Assembly: GCA_018970145.1 (NCBI GenBank)
Contig: JAGWWY010000002.1
Location: forward strand, 390,019 to 454,018
Source of the DNA: Gammaproteobacteria bacterium
GTDB lineage: Bacteria > Pseudomonadota > Gammaproteobacteria > Steroidobacterales > Steroidobacteraceae
Length of the DNA: 64,000 bases
Reading direction: 5' to 3'
Below are positions 10,580 through 20,643 of the stretch, piece by piece (the stretch's first letter is position 1; each line of letters opens with the position of its first letter). Made by a program: the position numbers and the translations under genes. Under the pieces are notes generated by a model. That model searched no databases. It had not been told where the DNA came from and saw only the letters and a program-made list of their open reading frames with translations.

Positions 10580-11243
10580 ATTTGACGAAAGGAATCGTGA
10601 GACGACGCTGAGCCGAGAGCGAGGCGAGATCGATCTCATCCAACAACCGGCCGAGCGTGCTCATGTCGCGGGGGAAACGCCGTAACAAATAGCGCGCCGT
10701 GTCGTCCGGCAAATCGAGTCCGCGCGCGACGGCGCGCATGCGCAGTGCCTCTCGTTCGTCATCCTCGTCGAGCGGCTTCAACTGAAAAATCTCCGCTGCG
10801 CCGAATCGCGATCGAATATCGGCCAATACCCAAGGTAACCCGGCCGGAGGTTGCGCGGCCGCAACGATGAGTCCACCGCCGCGCTCATCGAGACTGCGAT
10901 GCGCCGAGAACAGTGCGAGTTCAAAATCACGACGACCAATCAGCGAATCGATGTCATCGAGGCACAGTAGGTCTAGCAAGCGGACATCGTCGAGAAAGCC
11001 CGTGGCCTCTGCGCCCAATTCGCGCAGCGGCAGGTAAGCAGCACGACGCCCTCCGGCTGCGGCGCACGCGGCTTGCAAGAGGTGACTGCGGCCGCTGCCA
11101 CGAGCACCCCACAACCAGATCACCCCGCGATCGCCGTAAGCGAGCGACCTCAAGCGCTCGACGGCCATGGTGTTCGGGCCGGGATGAAACGAAGCGAAAT
11201 GGGCGCGATCTTGGATCGACACCCCGAGCGGCAATTGCTGCAT
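10560..11243 (-). CDS. hda: DnaA regulatory inactivator Hda
   Basis: AAA+ protein of 227 residues that, with the DNA-loaded sliding clamp, stimulates ATP hydrolysis by DnaA and so limits re-initiation of replication. The N-terminus carries a clamp-binding-type motif (QQLPLGV, residues 2-8). The nucleotide-binding loop is GARGSGRS; the arginine in place of the usual P-loop lysine matches Hda of E. coli. A DDID Walker B and an arginine-finger region follow. The start ATG at 11243 overlaps the pgsA stop (TGATG); the open frame upstream lies inside pgsA and was discarded. Confidence 0.92.
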   Translation of the reverse strand: MQQLPLGVSIQDRAHFASFHPGPNTMAVERLRSLAYGDRGVIWLWGARGSGRSHLLQAACAAAGGRRAAYLPLRELGAEATGFLDDVRLLDLLCLDDIDSLIGRRDFELALFSAHRSLDERGGGLIVAAAQPPAGLPWVLADIRSRFGAAEIFQLKPLDEDDEREALRMRAVARGLDLPDDTARYLLRRFPRDMSTLGRLLDEIDLASLSAQRRLTIPFVKSILGES

Positions 11244-11803
11244 CAGTCCGTCGCCGCCGGCTGTGCCCACGCGCGCACGAAAAAGCGTGTCACGTAATCG
11301 ACTCCCGACCAAATGGTTGTCAGCAGCGTCAGCACCATCAGCGCACCAAAGACGTCCGGCCAGATCACCCACCAACCCGCTTGGATGATCGAGCCCACCA
11401 ACACCAACAACTGCAGCGTGGTGTTGAGCTTCGATATCCATGTTGGCTTACCGCGCAACTCACCAAACCACAGTCGGAACACGACCGAGCCTGTCGAAAT
11501 GAGCACATCGCGCGCGATCGCCGCCGCCGCCAACCACACCGGCACCAGCTCTTGCCAGACACAAGCGAGGAATACGCTGACGAGCAATATTTTGTCGGCC
11601 AGCGGGTCAAGGAATTTACCGAGCTCACTGATCCAGCCAAAGCGTTTGGCGAGATACCCATCGACACCGTCGGAGACGGCCGCGATCGCGAACAACGCGA
11701 GGGCGAGACCGTAGCGCCCTTGTTCCAACGCGACGACGATCGGTAGCGTCAGCACGATGCGCAGGATACAAATCGCGTTCGGAAGATGACGCCATAGGGT
11801 CAT
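11243..11803 (-). CDS. pgsA: CDP-diacylglycerol--glycerol-3-phosphate 3-phosphatidyltransferase
   Basis: Commits CDP-diacylglycerol to phosphatidylglycerol and cardiolipin synthesis in the inner membrane. The CDP-alcohol phosphatidyltransferase motif DGVDGYLAKR...G...D...D is clear in the first third, and several membrane helices follow. The length of about 186 residues matches the family. The start is the ATG at 11803, which gives the family N-terminus (LPNAICILRI); a longer frame begins upstream but crosses the stop of the DUF2066 gene. It lies 13 bp after that gene and overlaps hda by TGATG. Confidence 0.93.
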   Translation of the reverse strand: MTLWRHLPNAICILRIVLTLPIVVALEQGRYGLALALFAIAAVSDGVDGYLAKRFGWISELGKFLDPLADKILLVSVFLACVWQELVPVWLAAAAIARDVLISTGSVVFRLWFGELRGKPTWISKLNTTLQLLVLVGSIIQAGWWVIWPDVFGALMVLTLLTTIWSGVDYVTRFFVRAWAQPAATD

Positions 11804-11816
11804 GGTTAATCGAGCC

Positions 11817-12773
11817 TCATGGCGCGTAGCGATAGACCAGCAGATCGCGACCACTGCCCTCGCGCACCAGCTTGGCGTTGCTCTTCAGTGCATCGATCAA
11901 AACCCGCTCGCCACCGGCAACCTGTACCTCAAAAACCGCCGCTCCAGCGCCCACCTCGACGACCTCGACCTGCTTGACGCCGATCAGAGCCGCCAGCACG
12001 CGCTGGACCGTCAGATGCTCCTTGAGGCTGACAAGCCCGGTGATCCTCAGGCGAGTGACCGAGAGTGGCTGCGACAAGACCGATTGTGAGGCTAATGCGA
12101 GCACATCCGCCGAACCCTCCACCCCTGCCGTGACGTCGCCCGGGAAAACCGTGCTCGCGCTGGCGTCGACCAACGTCCACTGCCAGTCCGATCCATCTGC
12201 CTCGCCAATCAAGGCCATGTCCGCTCCCGCGCGACGCGCAGCCTCGAGCACCGCAGCTGCCGAGGGTGCGCTGTCGGCTCGTAGGCCCGCGGCTGCAGCC
12301 GAACTCAACCGTAGCGGCAACCCGCGTTGCTCGGCTGCGATATCGAGCGCCTCGCGCACCCGCGCCGGATCAGCACCACGCGGCGCCGAGAGAATGACTC
12401 CGAGCAGCACCGGACGTTCGCTCACCCAGCGCGGACGACCGAGCTTGTCGATCGCTCTTTCGATGGCTGCGCTATCGAGCGTGATTCGCGCCGGTGAAGT
12501 TGCCGTCGCCGGTCGTCGAATCTGTACATATCGATCGGCATCGACAATCAAGGGTCGGTAGATCGGATCATCGGCGGCACGACGATCGCCGGTGGCGCGA
12601 ACGATCGCCGCTCGCATGGCCTGCGCGTTGATCGGCTCATCACCGGAGCGAATGCTGATCTCGCCGATCACGACCTTTTGTGTCGCCATCAGTGGCACCG
12701 GGGCAAAGACGAGCCACAGCACGCTTAGCAGTCGGCGTAGCCAGAGTTTCGATGTGGATATTCGCGACGACAT
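11817..12773 (-). CDS. DUF2066 family exported protein
   Basis: Protein of 318 residues with an N-terminal basic stretch and a hydrophobic segment ending near PVPLMA, which reads as a signal peptide with cleavage before TQKVV. The body resembles the DUF2066 family, whose function is not known. The start ATG at 12773 was preferred to an upstream ATG because it gives a proper signal peptide and stays clear of the divergent purM leader. It precedes pgsA by 13 bp, and the pairing of DUF2066 with purM and hda recurs in related gammaproteobacteria. Confidence 0.8.
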   Translation of the reverse strand: MSSRISTSKLWLRRLLSVLWLVFAPVPLMATQKVVIGEISIRSGDEPINAQAMRAAIVRATGDRRAADDPIYRPLIVDADRYVQIRRPATATSPARITLDSAAIERAIDKLGRPRWVSERPVLLGVILSAPRGADPARVREALDIAAEQRGLPLRLSSAAAAGLRADSAPSAAAVLEAARRAGADMALIGEADGSDWQWTLVDASASTVFPGDVTAGVEGSADVLALASQSVLSQPLSVTRLRITGLVSLKEHLTVQRVLAALIGVKQVEVVEVGAGAAVFEVQVAGGERVLIDALKSNAKLVREGSGRDLLVYRYAP

Positions 12774-12782
12774 AATCGGGAC

Positions 12783-12792
12783 GTCGTACAAT
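12783..12792 (+). promoter_or_regulatory. Possible purM -10 element
   Basis: The sequence GTCGTACAAT ends in TACAAT (12787-12792), one mismatch from the sigma-70 -10 consensus, about 30 bp before the purM ATG. No good -35 hexamer was found at 16-18 bp spacing, so support is limited to the -10 match and its position in a 49-bp divergent gap. Confidence 0.3.
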
Positions 12793-12822
12793 ATCACACG
12801 CGTTTTTCCAGCCCGTCCGCTC

Positions 12823-13863
12823 ATGAACACACCCGCCAAACCCACCGGATTGACCTATCGCGATGCCGGTGTCGATATCGACGCCGGCGATGAACTCGTC
12901 GATCGCATCAAGCCGTTGGTCAAGCGTGCAAGTCGCCCTGAAGTACTGGCGGGTATCGGCGGCTTCGGTGCCTTGGTCGAGCTGCCGCTCGATCGATGGA
13001 AACGTCCCGTGCTCGTCTCGGGAACCGATGGTGTGGGCACCAAGCTGCGACTGGCCATCGATACGGGTCAACACGACGGTATCGGTATCGACCTGGTCGG
13101 CATGTGTGTCAACGACGTCGCGGTGCAGGGTGCCGAACCGCTCTTTTTTCTCGACTACTACGCCACTGGCAAGCTGGAGGTCGACGTGGCCGAGCGCGTC
13201 GTCGCCGGTATCGTCGAAGGCTGCAGACTCGCCGGCTGCGCACTCGTCGGCGGCGAAACAGCCGAAATGCCGGGCATGTATCACGAGGGGGACTACGATC
13301 TCGCAGGATTCTGTGTCGGCGTCGTCGAGAAAGACGCCATCATCGACGGTTCCAAAGTAGCCATCGATGATGCGGTAATCGGCATGGCCTCGTCCGGGCC
13401 ACACTCCAACGGTTATTCTTTGATTCGCAAGCTGATCACCGTAGCTGGCGCAGACGCCTCCACCCAGCTGGATGGGCGTTCCTTGTTCGAGCAGTTATTG
13501 ATACCGACGCGCATTTACGTGCCCGCCATGCTGGCGCTGAGTAAAGCAATACCGGTGCACGGGTTCGCCCACATCACCGGTGGCGGTCTGACTGACAATA
13601 TCCCGCGCGTGCTACCGCAGGGCTGCGGCGTGACTCTCGATCGTCGCAGTTGGCAACGCGCTGCCGTCTGGGAGTGGCTGCAAGACGCCGGCAACATCGC
13701 CAACGACGAGATGCACCGCACCTTCAACTGCGGAATCGGCATGGTCGCCATCGTCGCGGCCGCCGATGCCGAACGTGCCCTGGCCACACTGCGAGCCTGC
13801 GGCGAGACGGCCTCGATCATCGGATTTGTCCGAGCCGGGCACGGCGACGTCGTCATCGAATGA
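12823..13863 (+). CDS. purM: Phosphoribosylformylglycinamidine cyclo-ligase
   Basis: AIR synthetase, the ATP-dependent step that closes the imidazole ring in purine biosynthesis. The protein has 346 residues, as in E. coli. Conserved segments include [19 protein letters not shown] near the start, the [12 protein letters not shown] phosphate-binding stretch, [24 protein letters not shown] sequence, and [13 protein letters not shown] in the C-terminal half. The ATG at 12823 was selected over upstream in-frame starts that would lie inside the divergent DUF2066 gene. Its stop overlaps the purN ATG by 4 bp. Confidence 0.97.
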   Translation: MNTPAKPTGLTYRDAGVDIDAGDELVDRIKPLVKRASRPEVLAGIGGFGALVELPLDRWKRPVLVSGTDGVGTKLRLAIDTGQHDGIGIDLVGMCVNDVAVQGAEPLFFLDYYATGKLEVDVAERVVAGIVEGCRLAGCALVGGETAEMPGMYHEGDYDLAGFCVGVVEKDAIIDGSKVAIDDAVIGMASSGPHSNGYSLIRKLITVAGADASTQLDGRSLFEQLLIPTRIYVPAMLALSKAIPVHGFAHITGGGLTDNIPRVLPQGCGVTLDRRSWQRAAVWEWLQDAGNIANDEMHRTFNCGIGMVAIVAAADAERALATLRACGETASIIGFVRAGHGDVVIE

Positions 13864-14510
13864 GTCGAGCTCGACTCGCCGTCATCATCTCGGGTGCCGG
13901 CTCCAACATGCTGGCGATCGACGACGCCTGCCGGCAAGGCGCCCTGCACGCCGATGTGGTTTGCGTGATCAGCAATCGCGCCGATGCGGCCGGACTCGCG
14001 CATGCCGCTGCGCGTGGTATCCCAAACTACCTCGTCGCACCGACTGCCGGTGAGTTGCGCGAGTCGTACGATGAACGGCTCGCAGCCGCCATCCAGGCAG
14101 CCACCGTCGATTACGTCGTGCTGGCCGGATACATGCGCATCCTCTCCCACGACTTCGTGCGCGAGTTCGCCGGTCGCCTGCTCAATATCCACCCCTCACT
14201 GCTGCCCGCCTACAAGGGCTTGCACACCCATCGCCGGGTAATCGAAGCGGGCGAGACGCAACATGGCGCTACGGTGCATTTCGTGACCGCCGAACTCGAC
14301 GGGGGTCCACGCATTCTGCGTGGTGTGTTGACTTTGTCCCCGACCGACGACGAAGAGAGTCTGCAGCGACGGGTACAACGCATCGAACATGTCATTTACC
14401 CAGAGGCGCTCGAGTTACTGGCGCGAGGTCGCTTGCGACAGCTCGACACCGGCGCGGAACTTGACGGTCAGACGCTCGTCGAACCTTTGGAGCGCCGCTT
14501 CGATTTCTGA
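13860..14510 (+). CDS. purN: Phosphoribosylglycinamide formyltransferase
   Basis: Transfers a formyl group from 10-formyltetrahydrofolate to GAR in purine synthesis. The protein has 216 residues, starting at the ATG that overlaps purM (ATGA). The N-terminal ISGAGSNM loop, the catalytic-region motif [16 protein letters not shown] with the conserved His, and the later [14 protein letters not shown] segment with the catalytic Asp region are all present. Adjacent purM-purN is the common gammaproteobacterial arrangement. Confidence 0.96.
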   Translation: MSRARLAVIISGAGSNMLAIDDACRQGALHADVVCVISNRADAAGLAHAAARGIPNYLVAPTAGELRESYDERLAAAIQAATVDYVVLAGYMRILSHDFVREFAGRLLNIHPSLLPAYKGLHTHRRVIEAGETQHGATVHFVTAELDGGPRILRGVLTLSPTDDEESLQRRVQRIEHVIYPEALELLARGRLRQLDTGAELDGQTLVEPLERRFDF

Positions 14511-14532
14511 AGCCGGCGCGGGAGACCCGACC

Positions 14533-15261
14533 ATGCACATCCGCTCTCATTGGATCGCGATTGCGCTATTGCTCCTCGCGGTACCCGATGCGCGCGCAGA
14601 CAGGGCTACCTCGATAGCCCCCTTCAGCGTCTCCTACGAGGTGACCTTTCGTGGGCTGAATGCCGGCACAGCGAGTCTCACTCTGCAACGGGAAAACGGA
14701 GATCGCTGGCGCTACGAATCGCGGAACGAGGCACGCGGCCTGTTCCGTCTCGCCTTACCCGGCGAGATCATTCAAACGAGCGTCTTTCGTATCGACAACC
14801 ACGTCGTGATCCCACTCCAGTACCGCGCTGACGACGGAACGGACTCGACCGACAAAGATATTTCATTGACCTTTGATCACGCAGCCGGAAAAGTCACCGG
14901 AGTGGCGGGACGGACCAACTTGAGCCTACCCATCGAGGCGGGCGCACAAGACCCGATGTCGGTGCAGATCGCCGTCATGCAGGTTCTGATGCTCGACCAA
15001 TCTCCTAGCCGGTATACGCTGGTCGACAAGCAGGAGGTCAAAACTTACGAGTATCGATCTTGGGGTCGCGAACGCATCGCCACTCCGATCGGCCCGGTCG
15101 AGACTGTGATTTGGTCGAGTGCTCGGATTGGATCCAATCGCGTGACCAAAGTGTGGTACGCCGCGCAAATGGGGTATATCCCCGTTCGCGCCGAACGACG
15201 TCGTGGCGACAAACTCGAGTGGACGATGAACCTCAAGACACTCAAGTCTTCGGCAAAGTGA
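14533..15261 (+). CDS. DUF3108 domain exported protein
   Basis: Protein of 242 residues with a signal peptide (hydrophobic segment [15 protein letters not shown], cleavage probable before DRA). The mature part matches the general pattern of DUF3108: an early [18 protein letters not shown] strand-rich segment, then a middle [24 protein letters not shown] segment and a late VWYA...YIPVRAE. The family's function is not established; an envelope role is plausible. The start is the ATG at 14533, 22 bp after purN, preceded by GGGAG; a longer frame starts inside purN. The 3' end overlaps convergent dcd by 20 bp. Confidence 0.8.
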   Translation: MHIRSHWIAIALLLLAVPDARADRATSIAPFSVSYEVTFRGLNAGTASLTLQRENGDRWRYESRNEARGLFRLALPGEIIQTSVFRIDNHVVIPLQYRADDGTDSTDKDISLTFDHAAGKVTGVAGRTNLSLPIEAGAQDPMSVQIAVMQVLMLDQSPSRYTLVDKQEVKTYEYRSWGRERIATPIGPVETVIWSSARIGSNRVTKVWYAAQMGYIPVRAERRRGDKLEWTMNLKTLKSSAK

Positions 15262-15808
15262 CGCCGCGCTGACCTTGGTACTTGCCACCGCGATCGCGGT
15301 AGGATGTTGAACAGACTTCATCGCTCTCGAAAAAGAGCATTTGCGCAACGCCCTCATTGGCGTAAATCTTGGCCGGCAGCGGCGTCGTATTCGAAAACTC
15401 GAGCGTCACATGCCCCTCCCATTCGGGCTCGAGCGGAGTCACGTTGACGATGATGCCGCACCGCGCATAGGTCGACTTACCGAGGCACACGACGAGCGTG
15501 CTGCGAGGGACGCGGAAATACTCCACTGTGCGCGCCAACGCGAACGAGTTCGGCGGAATGATGCAAACGTCCGAATCGACATCTACGAAACTCTTCTCAT
15601 CAAAAGCTTTCGGATCGACGATAGTTGAGTTGATGTTAGTGAATATTTTGAATTCACGAGCGCAACGCACATCGTAGCCATAGCTTGAGGTGCCGTAGGA
15701 GACGATCCGCTGCCCATCAACGGTACGCACCTGCCCGGGCTCGAAGGGCTCGATCATGCCGTGCTCGCTCGCCATGCGGCGGATCCAATGGTCGGACTTG
15801 ATGCTCAT
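15242..15808 (-). CDS. dcd: dCTP deaminase
   Basis: Deaminates dCTP to dUTP, feeding thymidylate synthesis. The protein has 188 residues, near the E. coli enzyme. The trimeric dUTPase-fold core is clear: [35 protein letters not shown] sequence, with the conserved catalytic Glu in the TLEFSN stretch, and the late [10 protein letters not shown] motif. It is translationally coupled to apbC downstream of that gene's ATGA overlap partner: dcd starts at 15808 and overlaps the apbC stop at 15805. Confidence 0.95.
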   Translation of the reverse strand: MSIKSDHWIRRMASEHGMIEPFEPGQVRTVDGQRIVSYGTSSYGYDVRCAREFKIFTNINSTIVDPKAFDEKSFVDVDSDVCIIPPNSFALARTVEYFRVPRSTLVVCLGKSTYARCGIIVNVTPLEPEWEGHVTLEFSNTTPLPAKIYANEGVAQMLFFESDEVCSTSYRDRGGKYQGQRGVTLPKT

Positions 15809-16902
15809 GTATCCTCTACGACGATTTTGGGAAATGCCCCACTGCGATCGCGGGAGCGCCGAGCTAATTCGCCAGCCGTGCGCCGGGCCAACGCGAGATA
15901 CGCTTCGCCGCGTGCGCTATCGGGTGCAGCGGCGACGGTCGGTCGACCGCTATCGACCTCCTCGCGAATTCGTCCATCGAGCGGCAACGCCCCGAGTAAT
16001 TCGACTCCATACTGCGATGCCATGCGTTCGCCGCCACCGGCGCCGAAAATGTGCTCGGCATGGCCGCAGTTCGAGCAGACGTGCACGCTCATGTTCTCGA
16101 CGATACCGAGCACGGGCACATTGACCTTCTCGAACATCTTGAGGCCCTTGCGTGCATCGGCCAGCGCAATGTCTTGTGGCGTCGTCACGATCACCGCACC
16201 GGCGACGGGCACCTTCTGCGCGAGCGTCAGTTGGATATCGCCGGTGCCAGGCGGCATGTCGACGACGAGGTAATCGAGCTCACCCCAATCCGTCTCGGCT
16301 AACAGTTGGTTTAGTGCCGACGTTACCATCGGCCCGCGCCACACCATTGGCTGCTCGACATCGACCAAAAATCCGATCGACATCGCAGCAACACCGTGCG
16401 CGCGCGGCGGAATCAACCTCTTGCCGTCGCGCACACCCGGCTTCTCGCCTTGTAACCCGAGCATGATCGGCTGACTCGGACCGTAGATATCGGCATCGAG
16501 CACGGCCACCCGCGCCCCCTGTTGCGCCCACGCGAGTGCTAGGTTGACCGCGACGGTCGATTTGCCGACGCCGCCTTTGCCGGAGGCGACCGCTACAACA
16601 TTGGCGATTCCGGGCAGCGGCGTCAGACCGCGCTGCACCGCATGCGCCGCGATCCGCGACGACAGCTGCAACTCGACCGACGCAGGCACACCGATGTTCG
16701 CCAGATGAGTCGCGAGCCTTTGATGCAAATCGGCCGCGTAACCGCCGGAAGGATAGCCCAGCTCCACGGTGACTCGAACGCCCGAGGGTGTTGCCGTGAT
16801 ACCGCGCAGGACCCGCGATTCCGCCCAGGTCTGGCGGGTATTCGGGTCGAGGTACTGACCGAGAGCCGCCTCGATGGCAGCGGAATCAAAGCTCGTGGAC
16901 AT
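15805..16902 (-). CDS. apbC: Mrp/NBP35-type iron-sulfur cluster carrier ATPase
   Basis: Carries and delivers Fe-S clusters in an ATP-dependent way. The protein has 365 residues. An N-terminal MIP18-like (DUF59) domain spans about residues 1-85. It is followed by the deviant Walker [10 protein letters not shown] at 108-116, a [13 protein letters not shown] segment, and the cluster-binding pair HVCSNCGH. The stop overlaps the dcd ATG by 4 bp. It diverges from metG across a 69-bp gap. Confidence 0.95.
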   Translation of the reverse strand: MSTSFDSAAIEAALGQYLDPNTRQTWAESRVLRGITATPSGVRVTVELGYPSGGYAADLHQRLATHLANIGVPASVELQLSSRIAAHAVQRGLTPLPGIANVVAVASGKGGVGKSTVAVNLALAWAQQGARVAVLDADIYGPSQPIMLGLQGEKPGVRDGKRLIPPRAHGVAAMSIGFLVDVEQPMVWRGPMVTSALNQLLAETDWGELDYLVVDMPPGTGDIQLTLAQKVPVAGAVIVTTPQDIALADARKGLKMFEKVNVPVLGIVENMSVHVCSNCGHAEHIFGAGGGERMASQYGVELLGALPLDGRIREEVDSGRPTVAAAPDSARGEAYLALARRTAGELARRSRDRSGAFPKIVVEDT

Positions 16903-16954
16903 GGCCTCATTCTAGCGGTTTCTGGTCGCTCACGGCCCGGCTACCGGTGACGCT

Positions 16955-16964
16955 GTGCGATAAT
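16955..16964 (+). promoter_or_regulatory. Possible extended -10 element very close to the metG start
   Basis: TGTGCGATAAT contains GATAAT at 16959-16964, one mismatch from the -10 consensus, with an upstream TG. Its end is only 7 bp before the metG ATG at 16972, so transcription from it would start at or next to the start codon. No convincing -35 hexamer was seen. Confidence 0.3.
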
Positions 16965-16971
16965 TCTATTC

Positions 16972-18963
16972 ATGTCACGCCAGATTCTCGTCACCAGCGC
17001 CCTGCCTTACGCCAACGGGTCATTGCACTTAGGTCACATCATCGAGGCCGTTCAGACCGACGTCTGGGTACGCTTCCAGAAGATGCAGGGACACTCCTGC
17101 CTCTACGTCTGCGCCGAAGACACCCACGGCACACCGATCATGATTCGCGCACAATCCGAGGGGATTCTTCCCGAGGATCTCATCGCGCGAGTCGCCGAGG
17201 AACACAAGGCTGATTATCGCGACTTCCTGATCGGACACGATCAGTTCCACTCGACACACTCGCCGGAAAATCGCTACTTCACTGATTCGATGTTCGAGCG
17301 TCTGCAGGCGGCGGGGCACATCACACGCCGCAGCGTGCGCCAAGCCTATGACGAAAAGGCCGGGATGTTCCTGCCCGATCGCTACGTACGCGGCACTTGC
17401 CCCACTTGCAAAGCGCTCGATCAATATGGCGACAGCTGCGAAGCCTGCGGCGCCACCTACACGCCTGCCGAACTCATCGAGCCACGTTCGACAATCACTG
17501 ACACGGCGCCTGTCTGGCGCGAGTCGGAACATCTTTTTTTCGCACTCGGCCACTTCGAGGCGATGCTTCGCGAGTGGGTGAAGAGCGGCTCCTTGCAGGA
17601 TGCCGTTCGATCAAAACTGGACGAGTGGTTCGACGCCGGCTTACAGGACTGGGACATCTCGCGCGATGCACCCTACTTCGGCTTCGAAATCCCGGGTGCG
17701 CCGGGAAAATATTTTTATGTATGGTTCGATGCGCCGATCGGTTACTTAGGCAGCTTCAAGGCGTATTGCGATCGTACGGGCCTCGACCTAAATCATTATC
17801 TGCGTCCCGACACTGCGACCGAGCTGCATCACTTCATCGGCAAGGACATCAGCTACTTCCACACGCTGTTCTGGCCAGCCGTGTTGCACGGTTCGGGCTT
17901 CCGTCGACCGACCGCCGTGCACGTGCATGGCTTCCTGACGATCAATGGCCAGAAAATGTCGAAGTCGCGCGGCACCTTCATTACGGCGCGTCGCTACCTC
18001 GATCATCTGCCCGCAGAGGCACTTCGTTATTATTTTGTCGCCAAGCTCGGCGCTGGGGTGGATGACATCGACCTCTCACTGGAAGACTTCACCGCTCGCG
18101 TCAACTCAGATCTCGTCGGCAAGCTGGTGAATATCGCAAGCCGCTGCGCCGGCTTCGTCGCGCGCGGTGGCGGTCGTCTTGCACCCGCGCTCGCCGATGC
18201 TACGCTCTACGCCGAGTTCACCGCTGCGGCGCCGCGGCTTGCGGCGCTGTACGAGGCACGCGACTACTCGCAAGCCATTCGCGACATCATGGCGCTTGCC
18301 GACAAAGCGAACCAATACGTCGATGCGAACAAGCCTTGGGCGCTCGCCAAAGATCCCGCTCGCGCCGCAGAGGTCATTGCCGTTGCGAGCCAGGGTATCA
18401 ACCTGTTCCGTGTGTTGATGGTTTATCTCGCGCCCGTACTGCCGCAGATGGCGTGCAAGGCTGCCGCGTTCCTCGGTGCACCTCTCGCACGCTGGAGCGA
18501 AATCGACCAACCGCTACTTGGCACACCACTCGCCGACTACGAGCCACTCGCGCTCCGTCTCGATCCAAAACAAGTTGCCGCGCTAGTCGAGACGACGGGC
18601 GCTGCCATGGCGACAGCCGATTCGGCGCCGAGCAAGCCTCTTATTTCGATCGACGACTTTGCGAAACTCGATCTGCGCACGGCGCGTATCGCCGACGCGA
18701 GCGCCGTCGAGGGTTCTGACAAACTACTCAAGCTCACGCTCGAACTCGGCGAGACGCGTCGAACGGTGTTCTCAGGTATCCGCAAGACGTATTCACCCGA
18801 GGCACTTGTCGGCCGTCATGTCGTCGTCGTCGCCAACCTGGCGCCGCGTAAGATGCGCTTCGGCGTTTCCGAAGGCATGGTGCTGTGCGCATCGGATGCG
18901 GCGGATCGACTCTTCCTGCTCGGTGCCGACGAAGGGGTGACGAGCGGTCTGCCGGTCAGCTGA
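16972..18963 (+). CDS. metG: Methionine--tRNA ligase with C-terminal tRNA-binding domain
   Basis: Class I synthetase of 663 residues. The HIGH-type motif is HLGH within the first 25 residues, four cysteines in CPTC...CEAC form the zinc knuckle, and KMSKS is at residues 328-332. The last 110 residues or so form an EMAPII/Trbp111-like OB-fold tRNA-binding domain (starting near [12 protein letters not shown] and including [16 protein letters not shown]). This matches the long dimeric MetRS form of E. coli. It is followed by rnfB-like and nth genes on the same strand. Confidence 0.97.
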   Translation: MSRQILVTSALPYANGSLHLGHIIEAVQTDVWVRFQKMQGHSCLYVCAEDTHGTPIMIRAQSEGILPEDLIARVAEEHKADYRDFLIGHDQFHSTHSPENRYFTDSMFERLQAAGHITRRSVRQAYDEKAGMFLPDRYVRGTCPTCKALDQYGDSCEACGATYTPAELIEPRSTITDTAPVWRESEHLFFALGHFEAMLREWVKSGSLQDAVRSKLDEWFDAGLQDWDISRDAPYFGFEIPGAPGKYFYVWFDAPIGYLGSFKAYCDRTGLDLNHYLRPDTATELHHFIGKDISYFHTLFWPAVLHGSGFRRPTAVHVHGFLTINGQKMSKSRGTFITARRYLDHLPAEALRYYFVAKLGAGVDDIDLSLEDFTARVNSDLVGKLVNIASRCAGFVARGGGRLAPALADATLYAEFTAAAPRLAALYEARDYSQAIRDIMALADKANQYVDANKPWALAKDPARAAEVIAVASQGINLFRVLMVYLAPVLPQMACKAAAFLGAPLARWSEIDQPLLGTPLADYEPLALRLDPKQVAALVETTGAAMATADSAPSKPLISIDDFAKLDLRTARIADASAVEGSDKLLKLTLELGETRRTVFSGIRKTYSPEALVGRHVVVVANLAPRKMRFGVSEGMVLCASDAADRLFLLGADEGVTSGLPVS

Positions 18964-18978
18964 TCCGAAGCTCGCCTC

Positions 18979-19530
18979 ATGAGCGCTCGAGTCGATGCCA
19001 TCCACGCGCTGTTACCGCAGACCCAATGCACTCGCTGTGGCTTCCAGGGTTGCCGACCGTATGCCGAAGCGATCGCTGCCGGCGCGAGTTTGATCAATCG
19101 TTGCCCCCCGGGCGGCCGAGCGACGATTCATCAACTGGCGAGATTGCTGCAGACCGATGAACTCGCGCTGGATCCCGAGTGCGGCATCGAAAGCCCTGCG
19201 ATGGTCGCCCACATCGACGAGGAGCGCTGTATCGGTTGCGCGCGCTGTCTACCGCCCTGCCCAGTCGATGCGATCATCGGCGCGCAGCGGCAGATGCATA
19301 CGGTGCTGAATGATCTTTGTACCGGCTGCGAGCTATGTGTCGCACCATGCCCCGTGGATTGTATTTCTTTGATACCTCGCTCGGAGCTACGACCGTCGTC
19401 ACCAGAGCCTAAGGCCGCCGAGAACCTTCGGCGTTACGATGCTCACGAGACGCGTCGCGCACGACGCGAACAAGACCGTACCGCGATGCTAGCGGCGCGC
19501 AAGCGCCGCATCGACGTGATGACGCCGTGA
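18979..19530 (+). CDS. Stand-alone RnfB-like ferredoxin-type electron carrier
   Basis: Protein of 183 residues with an N-terminal 4Fe-4S domain of the RnfB type (cysteines in [11 protein letters not shown] and a later CPPGG) followed by two ferredoxin-like clusters, [12 protein letters not shown] and [12 protein letters not shown]. Full-length RnfB has an N-terminal membrane helix; none is present here, so the protein should be soluble. No other rnf/rsx genes are adjacent. A short RnfB-like gene between metG and nth is a known arrangement in xanthomonad-type genomes. Its electron partner is not evident. The stop overlaps the nth GTG start. Confidence 0.85.
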   Translation: MSARVDAIHALLPQTQCTRCGFQGCRPYAEAIAAGASLINRCPPGGRATIHQLARLLQTDELALDPECGIESPAMVAHIDEERCIGCARCLPPCPVDAIIGAQRQMHTVLNDLCTGCELCVAPCPVDCISLIPRSELRPSSPEPKAAENLRRYDAHETRRARREQDRTAMLAARKRRIDVMTP

Positions 19531-20165
19531 AACCGGCGGCTCGACAACAGCTGTTCGAGCGTCTGCGCGCTGCGAACCCGCAGCCCACGACTGAGCTCGA
19601 ATACCGTTCGACCTTTGAATTACTGATAGCCGTCATCCTCTCGGCACAGGCGACCGATCGCAGCGTGAATATCGCCACGCGAAAGCTGTTTCCGATCGCC
19701 AACACACCGCAAGCACTGCTCGCGCTCGGAGAAGAAGGCCTGCTCTCCTATATCCGTACCATCGGTCTGTACAAAAATAAGGGTAAGAACATCGTTGCCA
19801 CGTGTCGTTTGCTGATCGAACAACACGATGGTGAGGTCCCGCGCGAGCGCGAAGCGCTCGAGGCACTGCCCGGTGTTGGTCGAAAAACGGCGAATGTGGT
19901 GTTGAACACAGCTTTTGGCGAGCCGACGATGGCTGTAGACACGCATATCTTTCGTGTTTCGAACCGGACCGGGCTCGCACCCGGTAAAACCGTACTCGCC
20001 GTCGAAAAAAAGCTGCTCAAGAATATTCCTATCGAGTTTCTACACGATGCCCACCACTGGCTGATCTTGCATGGTCGCTACGTCTGTAAGGCTCGCAAAC
20101 CGAACTGCCCCGTCTGTCCGATCGCCGATCTGTGCAGTTATCGACGCAAAACCCGCGCCGACTAA
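19527..20165 (+). CDS. nth: Endonuclease III
   Basis: DNA glycosylase/AP lyase for oxidised pyrimidines in base excision repair. The protein has 212 residues. The helix-hairpin-helix [13 protein letters not shown] holds the catalytic region; the catalytic Lys is the one in GVGRKTA, and the conserved Asp is in [11 protein letters not shown]. The 4Fe-4S loop C-x6-C-x2-C-x5-C is complete near the C-terminus. It starts with GTG overlapping the previous stop (GTGA), which supports co-translation with the RnfB-like gene. Confidence 0.96.
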   Translation: MKPAARQQLFERLRAANPQPTTELEYRSTFELLIAVILSAQATDRSVNIATRKLFPIANTPQALLALGEEGLLSYIRTIGLYKNKGKNIVATCRLLIEQHDGEVPREREALEALPGVGRKTANVVLNTAFGEPTMAVDTHIFRVSNRTGLAPGKTVLAVEKKLLKNIPIEFLHDAHHWLILHGRYVCKARKPNCPVCPIADLCSYRRKTRAD

Positions 20166-20196
20166 CCAGCCGACTACCAAGGGGGATACCCTACGC

Positions 20197-20628
20197 ATGT
20201 TCTTTGACAAGACCCGCGACGATCTACGCCGAGACTGGCTGACAGCGTGGCAACGGCACACCGCGCAGTTACCGGTGACACCGCTCGAGGCACAGCTGGT
20301 CGATCTCATCGCCGTGCATCCGGAGTATCACGTTTGGCTCGAGCGCGGTGAGGAGCTCTTGCAACACGAGTTTTCCCCCGAGGGTGGCCGAATCAACCCT
20401 TTCTTGCATCTGTCGATGCATATGGCACTGCGCGAACAGGTCGGCACTGATCGACCACAAGGCATTCGTGCGATTCATGCTCGGTTGGCCGCGCGCAGCG
20501 ATGCGCATGAGGCCGAACACCAGATGATGGAAGCGCTGGGGCGCGCGCTGTGGGAGGCACAGCGAGCCGGTCGCATGCCCGATGAACAACTCTACCTTGA
20601 AGATCTACAGCGACTCGCGGGTCGCTAG
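20197..20628 (+). CDS. DUF1841 family protein
   Basis: Protein of 143 residues that fits the DUF1841 family of gammaproteobacteria: an early MFFDKTRDDLRRDWLTAW segment, then NPFLHLSMHMALREQV and a C-terminal PDEQLYLEDLQRLAGR-like end. No function is known. The start was placed at the ATG at 20197 because the upstream frame lies within nth. It sits 31 bp after nth and converges with lpdA, whose stop is 15 bp away. Confidence 0.85.
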   Translation: MFFDKTRDDLRRDWLTAWQRHTAQLPVTPLEAQLVDLIAVHPEYHVWLERGEELLQHEFSPEGGRINPFLHLSMHMALREQVGTDRPQGIRAIHARLAARSDAHEAEHQMMEALGRALWEAQRAGRMPDEQLYLEDLQRLAGR

Positions 20629-20643
20629 ATACCGCGCTCGAGC

